64,000 bases of DNA from positions 826-64,825 of the forward strand of contig JACVRA010000347.1 of the NCBI GenBank assembly GCA_019828545.1. Direction: 5' to 3'. The DNA is from Paracamarosporium sp. OC-R06-R3. Its lineage: Eukaryota > Ascomycota > Dothideomycetes > Pleosporales > Didymosphaeriaceae. Position 1 is the stretch's first letter. Every line of letters begins with the position of its first letter. The translations under genes were made by a program, and so were the position numbers. The notes beneath the pieces are model-generated. The model worked only from the letters and a program-made list of their open reading frames with translations, had not been told where the DNA came from and did not search any database. This document shows, piece by piece, positions 1 to 10,049 of this stretch.

Positions 1-2690
1 AGCTCTTATAGCTATTAATAATAAGTAAATGTTCTATACTAATAATACGCTTCTTTATATACTTATTAAAGTACTTTAGCTAAGCTAAACTAAGCTTATT
101 TATTATCTAACTATTCTTAAAGACTATAATAACTTAATTATATAATAGATCCTTCTCTTTATACTAAATAAAAAGGTAGTACTTGCCCTAAAAGATAATA
201 AAAAATAGAATTGCCTATCTTATTATATTAATACCTTAAATAATTATAGTTTACTTTTAGTTGTCCTACTATACACTCTTTAGCTATTTTTAATACTTAA
301 AGCCTATAATAACTACTCTAGTTAATATTATATCTATTATAAAGTTTAACTTATTAAAATTATAGGTATCTTTATTTTAAATACTATGCTTAGCTTTAGT
401 ATTCTTTATAAGCTAAAATTAGTCTTATATAACTTTAGAATCTTTATAGAGGGCTTTTTTATAATTATACTTTTAATTAAACTTTACTATAAGCTTTAGT
501 TAGTATTTAATAAAGATTAAAGTCTAGTTCTTACTAATAGGGTTATAGTACTACTTAGCTAATAAATAGTTAACTATATCTTTAACTATAGTAAGCTAAG
601 GCAGAAATCCTTATATATTTAAATTAAGTATATAATTATAAATTACCTCCTCTTTTATCTTAAGTAGCTTTATTAAATTAGGTATATAATTGCGTTAAAA
701 GGTAATTTTAGTATATCTTTGCCTTAGTATTCTTTTAGGGACCTTATAGACTACTATAGTATATATAAATAATAGTATTACGTCTTATTTAATAGCCTAA
801 AGTATAAGTTATATCCTAGCTTTATTTAGTAGTAATAGAGTATTCTATTATTAAAACATTATATTATACTATAGGTAATAGTATATTTTAGTAGGGGCTT
901 GGTATTTTTGGCTACTTACCTAGGCCGGCCACTTGCCTATAAAGTACGTTAAGGATAATAAGATTATTACTCTTTATATATCTTTATATTTATTATACCT
1001 TTTATAGCCACTTAATATAGGCTATTTCTTACCTCTAAAGAAGGCATATAGGCGCTAAGCTAAGGATTTAATTAGGCTAGTAAATAGATAGGGGTTAGGT
1101 TAAAGTAGAAATCTTACGTAAAACTATTTAACCTTTACTTAACCTCTATCTAGATTTTTACTACTTTTTTTAGGTAGGGGTTAAGTAGGAGTTATTAATG
1201 CATTAGGTAGGGATTAAGTAGGGGTTATTAATACATTAGGTAGGGGTAGAGTCTTATATAATAGGGTTAAGGTAGGTCTTACTAAATAGAAATATATATT
1301 TTAAATATATTTTAAATAATAATATTATAATAAAACTTTATAATTAAATAATTATTTATAAATAACTTAGTAGGTATACCTATCTTACTTCTACTTAATA
1401 CTTTAACTACTTTTATTTTACCTTTATTTAATACTTTAATTATTTCTATTTTATTCTTACTTAATACTTTAACTACCTCTACTCTACCTTTACTTAAGCT
1501 TTAATTAACTTAACTTTAACTTTATTTACGTTTAGACTACCTTAAACTTAATTTCTACTTAACCTTTAAATATATCCTATCTATTTACTAGTCTAGATTT
1601 AATATATAACTATATTAATTATATTATTAAAATTAAGTTTTTATCTTGTTTTATTATAGCTTTTTATACTATAATTACTAAAGATAATATCTAAAAAGGC
1701 TTTTAAGGCACTAGATTAATTCTTCTTAATCTAAAAGTTATAATATTAAAGCTTAATATAAGGCTATATACTTCGTTACTAGTTACTATAAATTATAGTA
1801 ACTAGTAGTTGTAAATACTAAAAAACTTTATAAAATTAGGATTATAATTAATACTTATAAAATAGAGGATTTAAAGGCATATAAATAATTTCTTAGTTTT
1901 AATAGTTAAGGCTATTAAAAAGCTTATAAAAGGTGCTAAGCTAATAGCGTATTCTCTAGTATTAATAACTAAGTATAATACTAAGCTTTAAGTAGCTAAT
2001 AAGGCTGCTATATAACGTAAATTATATAAAAGAAAGCATATATAGCGTAAAGAAGTTTTAATAGCTAAAGAAGGCCTACAGCTAGCTACTCTAAAGAACT
2101 TTATAATACATAGTAATAGAAAGAAGGTAAAGAAGAGGATATATACTAATAGAGATAAATTAACTTAATAGCGCTATAGACGGTACGGCAAGCCTAGATA
2201 TAATAGAATAACTTATAAGTAGGCTATAGTAGTAGATTTTAAATAGATTATACTATTATAATTTTTTATAGTAACTTATAGTAATTCTATACTATTATTT
2301 ATAGTATAGATTTTAATAGGGGCTTAGTAGAGTGTCTAACTTACTTACCTATCCAACTTACTATATATATACGTTATTATAGTTGCGTCTTATTTAATAG
2401 CTTAAAGCGTAAGCTATATTTTAGCTTCTTTTAATTTAGGTAGTTTATTTCGTTGTTAAGGCATTGCGTTGTACTATGGGTGATAGTACGTTTTAGTAGG
2501 GGCTTGGCACTTTAATTAACTTACTTGCCTAATCGACTTGCTATACATATACGTTATACGTTATAAACTTTTAGTTAGTACTTATATTTTAGAGTAGTTA
2601 GTATTTTACTATAAATACTTCGTAAATCTAACACTTTCCTATATTATGTTTTTTTGTTTTCCATTTTAAATTCTGATCTGCGTATTTAGT
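1..2690. repeat. AT-rich, RIP-like degenerate repeat block
   Basis: The block is dominated by TA-rich sequence and contains no open frame of 60 codons in any frame. It ends abruptly near 2690, where GC-rich sequence begins (TTTTCGCGGGCGGCGCC). A stretch at 781-905 aligns without gaps to 2386-2510; both contain GTCTTATTTAATAGC and GTAGGGGCTTGG at the same spacing. A third partial copy begins near 2311, about 180 bp before the matching part of the second. Loss of CpA and gain of TpA is the known result of repeat-induced point mutation in Pezizomycotina. I read this as an old transposon, but no domain survives to say which class. Confidence 0.75.
1171..1246. repeat. 33-bp tandem repeat, about 2.3 copies
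   Basis: Two consecutive 33-bp units begin at 1171 and 1204, each starting TAGGTAGGG and ending in TTATTAAT followed by CAT. A partial third unit starts at 1237. The units differ at three positions, all A/G changes. The repeat lies inside the AT-rich block. Confidence 0.8.
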
Positions 2691-3563
2691 AATGTCGCTT
2701 TTTTCGCGGGCGGCGCCTCCCTAGGGGCAGGTCCCACGTTGGTAGTCTGGAAGTACGGCCTCTCAGCCCCTGCGCTCCAAGCGCCTGAAACGCCCGCACC
2801 ACATGCGGGCGAACTCTGCGGTCCATTTACCCACACAGCCATATCGACCGTAGCGCGAACAACCGTACGCCGAAATAGGCTGTACTCAACAATCCCGTGC
2901 GGTCTTTAACGCCGCACACCTCTTTTGTTCCCCGCAGAATGCGCCCTCGTTTGCTGAATGCCTAAATGTGAATCATTCGTGTACTCCAAAACGCCGTTCG
3001 CAGCGGGTCAAAACACAGCCACATACGAGGCTACAGCTTCGCAACACCAAAGACCAACAAATACCAGGGAACGTTTGCAAACCCTATGGCATGAGGCCAA
3101 GCTAGCATTGCATGGGGTTGGCTAGACCTTTGATGTACACCGAGGGGCCATCACTCCTTCGACATGGGAAAGGGTGACAGTGACAAAGCTGTCTGTTCGT
3201 CTGCTAGTATGATGTGGCACCGATGGCAAGGTATCACTAAGCGCCTTGTCTTGACGAGATCCGCTGAGCTTCGGATGTCTTTCTTTTCAGCGCTTCGAAC
3301 AGACCGTAATACGGACGGAGTCCGGCATTCAGCCTACCACAAGGCGGTTCCTCTGCACACTACCGTAGGGATACCAAGAATATGGGGTCCGACTGATCAT
3401 TTCGCGACTCCATAGAAGCAGCTTTTACACTACATGTAGTTACTCTTTCCAGTGCGCTTCGTTGGCACCCACATTCGTTCGTCCATCCATTCATTCATTT
3501 GTTTTCTTGCACTGTTGCGCATTTTATTCGTTTCGATACATTCAACACACTCTTTCTATCATT
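2691..3563. other. Intergenic stretch with no convincing gene
   Basis: This is balanced-composition DNA between the AT-rich block and the secreted-protein gene. The only frame of note (3164-3415 plus, 83 codons) has no recognisable domain. The downstream part must hold the promoter of the gene starting at 3616. Confidence 0.5.
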
Positions 3564-3596
3564 ATTCGTTGCTTATTCGTTGCTTATTCGTTGCGA
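3564..3596 (+). repeat. Three 11-bp tandem repeats just upstream of a start codon
   Basis: ATTCGTTGCTT occurs at 3564 and 3575, and ATTCGTTGCGA at 3586. The third copy ends 19 bp before the ATG at 3616. The array probably lies in the promoter or 5' leader of the secreted-protein gene. Any regulatory role is inference. Confidence 0.8.
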
Positions 3597-3615
3597 ATTA
3601 ATCAGCGCATAGAGC

Positions 3616-5694
3616 ATGAAACAATTTATTGTCGCGACAGCCGCGTTCGTCAACGCGCTGGGCGCACATGCGATCGTCGCTTGCAACCACGAGCACCAGA
3701 GCGAGAAGCACGTTCCTGGTGAAGACGTCGCAAAGACTATTCGCCCTTTTCTTGAAGGACCCGGATTCGAACTATGCAACGATCTTCCGTTCGCCAACGC
3801 AAGTGAGGTTTTGTACTATGAATCGCCGCATTATACCTTCCAGATCGATCGTCAGGAGCACACTGATTCGGTTGGGAACTGCAGGGCGGCTTTTCAATCT
3901 ATCTTGAATGAATGTGTTATTGGTGAGAAGGTGCTTGGTGGTGATGCATATGTCAATGATATTGGCTATGAGATCTACCACACTGAGTTACGCGAGCGTG
4001 ATATCATAGGGGGAGGGGAACTAGACGGGTGGATGGAAAATTTTGAAGGCCGCAGTGTTGACGATGGTAATGATGACGACGATGAATATGAAGAGAATGA
4101 TGATGATGAGGAGGAGGAGGAGGAGGAGGAGGAGGAGGAGGAGGAAGGTCTTGATCGCCGGGGCCTTGACGAGGATCGCGATGTTGATTTGGAAATAGGC
4201 GACGAAGAGGACCTCGAAAGTCGTAGCCTGGTTGCCCGCAAGAGTCGAGGTGGAAGTAGACGTACCAGAACCAGGCCCAGTATGCCCAAGAAGAAGTCAA
4301 CCAAAAAGCCCAAGAAGAAACCCGCAAAGAAGCCTGCGAAGAAGCCCGGTAAAAAGCCGGCTAAAAAACCAACCAAGTGCCCCTCTGAGAAGAAGATCAA
4401 GCCTGGAAAGGGGGGGAAAGTCCAGCCGCGCGCGCCAGCTAGCAAGACGCCTGGTGGTAAGAAGCAACCTGCAGCCTGCCAACGTGAGGACAAACTCGAT
4501 TGCAAGAAGATTCTCAGGAAGGCGAAGGCAAAGAATGCCAAGGAGAATGCTAAGAATAAATTGCTTTCCCGAGATGTCGACGCTCCCCAAGGCCTCGTAG
4601 ACAACTTAATACACTCTTTAACTAGGCGAGGTTCTAAGCCCGGTAAGGCATGCAATGAGCCAGCGAACACGTTCAACGCACGATCATATCCAAGTGATGC
4701 CAACGCGCGTGCATTGGTGTGTACATTCCTTTCCCACAATAATACTCAGAGCTGACTCATAAACAGGCCAACGCTCGCGTTTTCGGTTGGCAGCATCCAC
4801 AGCAGTGCCAAAACATGGCATGGGGGCATACGCCTGCTTTCCGCAAAGTTCCTGGGGCGCTCGGTGGCGACTACGAAGTAGAGCACATACTAGAATGGCA
4901 GATGGTCACCAAGTTCTTCGAATGGCTTGACGAAGAAGAATTTGGCGGTCAGGCCCAGTTCACGGATCCGGATCCAGCCCAAAATGGTGCGAAGATTGAC
5001 TTCTGCACATACTGGAAGAAGACCTGGACGCCGACATTTACTATCCCTGTCAATGGAAACCGCCGTCTAACTGCAAAGAAACATCTTGCGTGGAGATATC
5101 CTGGTGTTAATTTCAGGCATGAGTTCGTGTGGCTACAGGCAGACATCAACGCACCAGCGAAGCAACAGGTAGGATGGAGCGCATCTTCTCGTAAACCCGG
5201 CTGACCATTAATAATAGATGTGGACTCGCAAAATCACAAATCAAATATACGATCTTATCGATGCTCGCAGATCAATTAACCGTAACCAGGACGATGCCGC
5301 CGCCGAAGCCGTCCGAGTCAAGGCACTTCTCGGTGCTCAAAAGTACCACAAGAACCCACTAGTCAAGCAGTACTTCGTCGAACAAGTGCAGCGAATTAGG
5401 GATGCGCTCGATGAAATCGATCAAGCTCTCCCCAACCACCCACCTGCAGCTGGACATACTGCATGGCAGCGACAAGGGCTTCGTAATCTCTGGATCAAGT
5501 ACATGAATGAGGCATTTACTCTTGCGAAGAGCCGAACAGACAACACCATGAACACGATGCTAAATGCGCTCGAGACTAAGTGGATTAAGGGCGCCAACAC
5601 ACCAAAGAACGATAACTTCAAGCGAACCATCAGAGCACTGAGGACAGAGTGGAGGAAGGAGAAGCGGTCAGGTTGGACGCGTCCTAATTGGTAG
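3616..5694 (+). CDS. Secreted polyampholyte protein with acidic and KKP-repeat linkers
   Basis: I join three exons, 3616-4716, 4767-5168 and 5218-5694, giving 659 aa. Both introns (50 and 49 nt) have GT-AG ends, GCTGAC-type branch sites and matching phase. Residues 1-20 form a signal peptide. Residues about 20-145 form a cysteine-containing domain with the pattern NCRAAFQSILNEC. A poly-aspartate/glutamate stretch follows (a run of 13-14 Glu near 165-178). Residues about 225-255 are repeated KKPAKKP units, with dibasic sites around them. The C-terminal part (368-659) contains EVEHILEWQMVTKFF and a long helical, lysine-rich tail. That motif resembles C-terminal extensions of some fungal GH18 chitinase-like secreted proteins; this is weak recall, not a domain call. 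No GH18 catalytic motif is present. The function is unknown; secretion is the firm inference. Confidence 0.7.
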
Positions 5695-5789
5695 ACATGG
5701 GTGGAGCCACAATTTGTGGAGTGCTGTGGGTTGTCATAGAGTTGAATTCAACTTCTAGAGATAGTATTCATATTGAGTTATACGTCTCG

Positions 5790-7457
5790 CTAGTTTTTCT
5801 TCCTCCCTTTCCTGAGGGGGGCGGCTGCTGGGAAGCCAGTGCTAAGGAGCTGGCTCTCGAAGCGCTCGAATTCGTACCGATCAGAAATTGTATAGTTATA
5901 TTCCCAATATTCAGCAATGTCTTCTCCGTGCTCATCTTTCCCAATCTGTCTCAACATCTCATGAGTCGCCTTTTCGGGGCGCCAGTTCGCTACTTGCCAC
6001 CAGAGTTGACGCTTGCCCTCAACCCGGTAGCCTCGACAGTCCATGAACCCCTCGGTGTCTGGACTAGTGTAGACTAACCCCCAGACGTTATTGGTATAGA
6101 CACCCTTTTTCTTCTTATACTCCCCCATAGCATTACTGCGAACTGGTGCCCATAGCATTGCCTGCTTCAAACGGGGCATAAAAAAGGTGGCTCGAGCAAA
6201 AGATTGCAGAAGTGGAATCAGCGTTTCATCGTTAGGTACCGTACGTTCCTTCCCGTGAATGAAGTTGGCCCAATCGACTTCGTCGTAATGACGGAGATTC
6301 GTGCGATCCACTTCGGTTTCAGTATAAGGAGGATAGTCGGTTTCTCTTATTATGTATCCTTGGTTGCTCCCACTCTTGTCTGAGAAGTTGAAATACCAAT
6401 CGCCAGATGGGCTCACAATCTGGAACATGACGTGTAGAGCTTGCAGATTTGGCCAGAATGGAGAAGCACCCTCGGCAGGCCAGAATAGAGTAGGATCTAT
6501 CAGAGCTGTGAGACTGAGGCGACGTAATTGATATGAGAGCACGCGTAGGCTGGAGCTGAATGGATCGTGTCTCGCTGGCGTAACGAGATCGGGAAATGGC
6601 TCGCGTTGCTCAAATGCTATAGCTAGCGGGGCTAAGAAGTTGAGTCGAGCAACGCGTAACCCTGATATATGTGTAACATCGAGGATCCCAGCAAAGTCAT
6701 GGCGTGAGTCTCGCCGGGGGCCAGCCCAGTCCTTCGTGATATATCGCTGCCGATAGTCGTCGTTGCAATCCAGCCATTCGTCACCGCTAATACTACAATG
6801 TAAAGCTGCAAGATTTGGAAATTTATTAGACAGATCAACTATCATGCGCAAATCAATTTTCCGAAGGGACTCAGGGCCGTATTCAACATCAAAGGAGACT
6901 TTTATGCCATTTTCAATACGGAGCGCATATACCGATGTGAGATTAGGCAGAGACTCAGGTTCAAGGAGATGAGCTCTCCAGCTAACGTAGGCTCGTTGGA
7001 TGGAATAATTCTCTCGATCGATGTGACGAGTCGGTGTATAGAGTGTAAGCTTTACCTTTCCGTGAGCTTTTTCGGAACGTGCAATATCTTCCGTCTCCTT
7101 TACAGTCAAAAAAAAGAACTTAATTTGGTCCGTAAAGCTTTCATCGGCCTCCCGTAAATCCTCCTCGGAGTCGCGTACCGGATGGCCATCAGGGTGGGCT
7201 TCCCAGTCAACCTTTTGATCCAATGCCGGGATAGTTGTCCTGAAGGTGAGATGCTGGAGATAGCCGAGGCGCCGGCCTCCAAACGTGTTCACAAACCGGT
7301 GGGCGGTCTCTTTATTCAGCTCGAAATCACTAAAAGCGCCTGAGTACCTTTCGGCTGCGACTTGGAATGCAGGTGACACTGTGAGCGTCTGTTTGAGGTC
7401 TTCAGTACTGAGATAGCTACTGATATGATCGACTAGCTCCTGTGGTAAGTTGTCCAT
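5790..7457 (-). CDS. F-box domain protein
   Basis: This is a single-exon frame of 555 aa starting at ATG 7457. Residues 1-40 contain an F-box (LPQELVDHISSYLSTEDL), the module that binds SKP1 in SCF ubiquitin ligases. The rest has alternating leucines but no clear repeat domain, as in many fungal F-box proteins whose substrate is unknown. The C-terminus is basic (LRKGRKKN). It converges on the secreted-protein gene with 95 bp between stop codons. A hAT transposon lies 237 bp upstream of its start, so its promoter may have been altered by that insertion. The frame itself shows no RIP stops. Confidence 0.82.
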   Translation of the reverse strand: MDNLPQELVDHISSYLSTEDLKQTLTVSPAFQVAAERYSGAFSDFELNKETAHRFVNTFGGRRLGYLQHLTFRTTIPALDQKVDWEAHPDGHPVRDSEEDLREADESFTDQIKFFFLTVKETEDIARSEKAHGKVKLTLYTPTRHIDRENYSIQRAYVSWRAHLLEPESLPNLTSVYALRIENGIKVSFDVEYGPESLRKIDLRMIVDLSNKFPNLAALHCSISGDEWLDCNDDYRQRYITKDWAGPRRDSRHDFAGILDVTHISGLRVARLNFLAPLAIAFEQREPFPDLVTPARHDPFSSSLRVLSYQLRRLSLTALIDPTLFWPAEGASPFWPNLQALHVMFQIVSPSGDWYFNFSDKSGSNQGYIIRETDYPPYTETEVDRTNLRHYDEVDWANFIHGKERTVPNDETLIPLLQSFARATFFMPRLKQAMLWAPVRSNAMGEYKKKKGVYTNNVWGLVYTSPDTEGFMDCRGYRVEGKRQLWWQVANWRPEKATHEMLRQIGKDEHGEDIAEYWEYNYTISDRYEFERFESQLLSTGFPAAAPLRKGRKKN

Positions 7458-7686
7458 GGTGTTGCGATTTGAGAGGCAGTCCGCGAAGGCAGCTGCGATA
7501 AGCGAATACTTGAACTCGGGAAACAGTCGCGTATATCGGACTTAGCTCTTTAATAAAGCTTAAAGAACGTTATGGAGAGAACTTCGAGTCGGTGGGGTCG
7601 TTGAAATGGCTGTGTTGTGGCATCGGCATCAATTTGGCTTACCTTCGTTACGCAATAAACCTAGGCTAACCCGCTTTTGGAAGTCG

Positions 7687-7694
7687 GTGTACAT
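7687..7694. repeat. Left target-site duplication of the hAT element
   Basis: GTGTACAT directly precedes the left terminal repeat and is repeated exactly at 10011-10018 after the right terminal repeat. Eight-base duplications are the hallmark of hAT superfamily insertion. Confidence 0.95.
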
Positions 7695-7792
7695 CAGGGT
7701 GGCCAACGATAAAACGATAGGACCGATACGATTATCGGTTTTTTATCGGTATTTTATCTTATTCATCGTTTTTATCGTTTATTATCGTATCT

Positions 7793-9832
7793 CTACTTTT
7801 CCTCTTTTAGAATCCCGCTTCGATACCAACTTTTCATGCACTCTGTGTGTTCAATGCTTGATACACCAAGTCTCATTCTCTCCCATGAAATCGTACGACG
7901 GCCTCCTAAAAATACTCTTTCTGGTTCATCGCTCATTGCTAGAATTGAAAGAATATTAATAGCAAATATTGAAAGCCGTGGCCAGCGTTTCCTTTGTAGA
8001 CTTTCACTCCACCATTGCAGAGGCGAGCTCTGCACTTCGTACGGTGCCTCAGTACAGTAATCTTCATATTCGTCTTGACTTGCTGGCCGAGTTATGCGTT
8101 CATTAAACTCGTTGACAATTCGATCAAACTCATCAAGTTCCTTTAGGGGCGCAATATCTGGCGTTTCGTACGATACTATTGCAGGGACTAGTCCTGAATC
8201 CCAATACTGAATCCAAAGCTCTTTGACTTTTGGAAGCATTACCTTTTAATAGTCTCTCTTCCACCAAATCTTTGCATATTTCGTACGACGGTTTGGATAA
8301 AGAATAAGCGCTGTAGCATATAAGGGAGAACTATCAGTTTTGCAATAGTACTCATCAAACTTCTGGACTGCTTGTTGAATTCGATGCACTAAGTCTTTGT
8401 TCGTACAATGAAGAGTTAAAGACTTCTCCATATGCTTCCCAAGGACATCCATTATAAAGAGCATCTTATCAAGAGTAACACGGTCACCTTAAGTCTCTAG
8501 AGTTGCTCAGTTAAATAGTTGTAAGAAGGAGTTTATCGTACGAAGAACTGTCCAGTCGTGCGGCGAAAGATAATCCTTTTTAAGTGTTTCAAAATTAGCT
8601 TTAACGTATTCATCAATAGCTAATTCTTTGTCAAGTGCAGTGCTTAACATCTAGTACCAGCTATTCCACCGCGTAGAGTTGTCAAGTAGGATTCGCCGCT
8701 GTGCGAGAGAAACAAATTCTTTCGTACGATTTGCAGAAGAACGGGTGTGAACCACAATATTGTAAAGCTTTCCAAGAACGCCCATTGTGCGAAAAGTATC
8801 TTCTCTTTCTCTTTGAGCTTACTTATCCAATTCATCCTTAAAAGTGTTTTCCTTGTCGTACGATTCAATCTTTTCAAACTGAGCCCTGCTAAAAAGAAAG
8901 GCTTAAACAATAAGATTAATTGTATGTCCCTGGCAGCGAATCCTTTGATGTGAAGGACTCCAAGTAATGTTCTAGTTTTCTAAAAGATATTGAGAAATTG
9001 TACGACAAAGTGTGTCATTTGTTATAGAATTGTCAGCAACAATTGCCCCTAGCTTTCGTACGATACCGTAGTCTTGAAGGACAGGAAGAAGAGTATTCCA
9101 CTGTTCCTCTCCACTATGATTTGCAATCGTACGTAACGCTAAAAGAGCCTTTATTCGTTGATCTTGTGCGTTGATAAAATGAGCACACGTAGCCAGGAAG
9201 AGATAATTGTTTGGAGATGTCCAAACATCAACAGAGAGATGAATATCTGTTAGGGCTGATTGAAGCTTCTTTCGTACGACATCCTTTTGTATTTAGAATG
9301 AATTTTGAATCAGGCTACTAACAGTTGAATGACTAGTAGTAATGTAGTTAACTAATTCTGGATTCAATGCCTAGCAGAGGGTATAAAATTCCGGTGTATC
9401 CACAATTCGAAATGGTAGGTTTTATACGACGATAAAATTTATTAGAGCCTGGTCTAGGACTTGCTTATTTAAAATGCCTTGAAGAACAAGCGAACTTATT
9501 TCGTTTGACTGATTGTTGATTGACGCTTGCTTCCAAAGTTCTTAGAGCTGACTTGCTGCTGTTGCTTTCGTACGAGGAATAGCCTTGTCAGACTCAATCT
9601 GGTGTTTTGACTGGAGATGATATCGTATATTTGTAGTTGACGATCCGCTATATTCGCAAAGAGAGCAGTAGTATAGCTTGCGGTTCTGGCTATCTCGTAA
9701 AGGCTCTCCTTCTGATGGCGTACGACAATATTGATGAATACTGGACGTGTTTTTTCAACTTATTTAAGTACTTGAAACTTCAAGGGACTCAAAAGAATCA
9801 AGAGAGTGAAAAGAACCTTCTTCAGTTGCCAT
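7793..9832 (-). pseudogene. hAT transposase, nonfunctional
   Basis: Read on the minus strand, the N-terminal region (around 9690-9610) has a BED-type zinc finger: YYCSLCEYSG followed by RYHLQSKHQ, giving the C2H2 spacing. Farther on come LLDNSTRWNSWY and MLSTALDKELA (about 8690-8620), then ALILYPNRRTKYAKIW (about 8310-8260). The C-terminal dimerisation domain contains RWPRLSIFAINILSI (around 7960-7910). In-frame stops include 9542-9544, 8651-8653, 8508-8510, 8490-8492 and 8246-8248. TAA and TAG stops fit CAA or CAG altered by C-to-T, the RIP signature; the TGA fits CGA. The reading is a dead copy; a frame change in the middle is also possible. Confidence 0.85.
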
Positions 9833-9861
9833 AATAATTAAGAAAATAGCCTTTTGTACGA
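7891..9861. repeat. Quasi-periodic TCGTACGA palindrome series inside the hAT element
   Basis: Perfect TCGTACGA occurs at 7891, 8166, 8281, 8536, 8722, 8856, 9056, 9272 and 9568. Seven-of-eight matches lie at 8037, 8401, 8998, 9127, 9718 and 9854, and a six-of-eight match at 9422. Leaving out 9056, the intervals run from 115 to 186 bp with a mean of 140. The motif falls in more than one codon frame of the transposase (for example R-T in one place and S-Y in another). The rest of the window shows about one perfect copy (24717), which is the chance expectation. Confidence 0.9.
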
Positions 9862-10010
9862 AGAATTTGAATTTTGATGAGGAAAGATGGTCCGTGGGTG
9901 TAAGCAGTAGGCGAAAATACGATAATATCGTGGATTATTCAGCATAAGATTATCGAAAAATACGATAATTTATTGTTTCCGAAACGATAATTTTATTTTT
10001 GGCCACCCTG

Positions 10011-10018
10011 GTGTACAT
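10011..10018. repeat. Right target-site duplication of the hAT element
   Basis: GTGTACAT is an exact match to 7687-7694. It abuts the CACCCTG end of the element. Confidence 0.95.
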
Positions 10019-10049
10019 CGCCGAAGTCCGCAGTAAAGGTGTCGCGTAC

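Larger units (their letters stand above)
7695..10010 (-). mobile_element. hAT-superfamily DNA transposon, RIP-inactivated
   Basis: The element is 2316 bp. It starts CAGGGTGGCCAA (7695-7706) and ends TTGGCCACCCTG (9999-10010). The inverted repeats extend to about 24 bp with four mismatches. Both ends are rich in CGAT/ATCG words: about nine between 7706 and 7792, and several between 9917 and 9987. Such subterminal clusters are typical transposase-binding candidates in hAT elements. A transposase is encoded on the minus strand but is interrupted by stops. The palindrome TCGTACGA or a near copy occurs about every 140 bp through the body. The intact ends and exact target duplication indicate a fairly young insertion, disabled later by C-to-T change. 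Confidence 0.93.

Noticed and set aside
3975..4739. 254-codon minus-strand frame rich in serine and phenylalanine
   Set aside because: It is the complement of the GAG and AAG repeats of the secreted protein; composition explains it.
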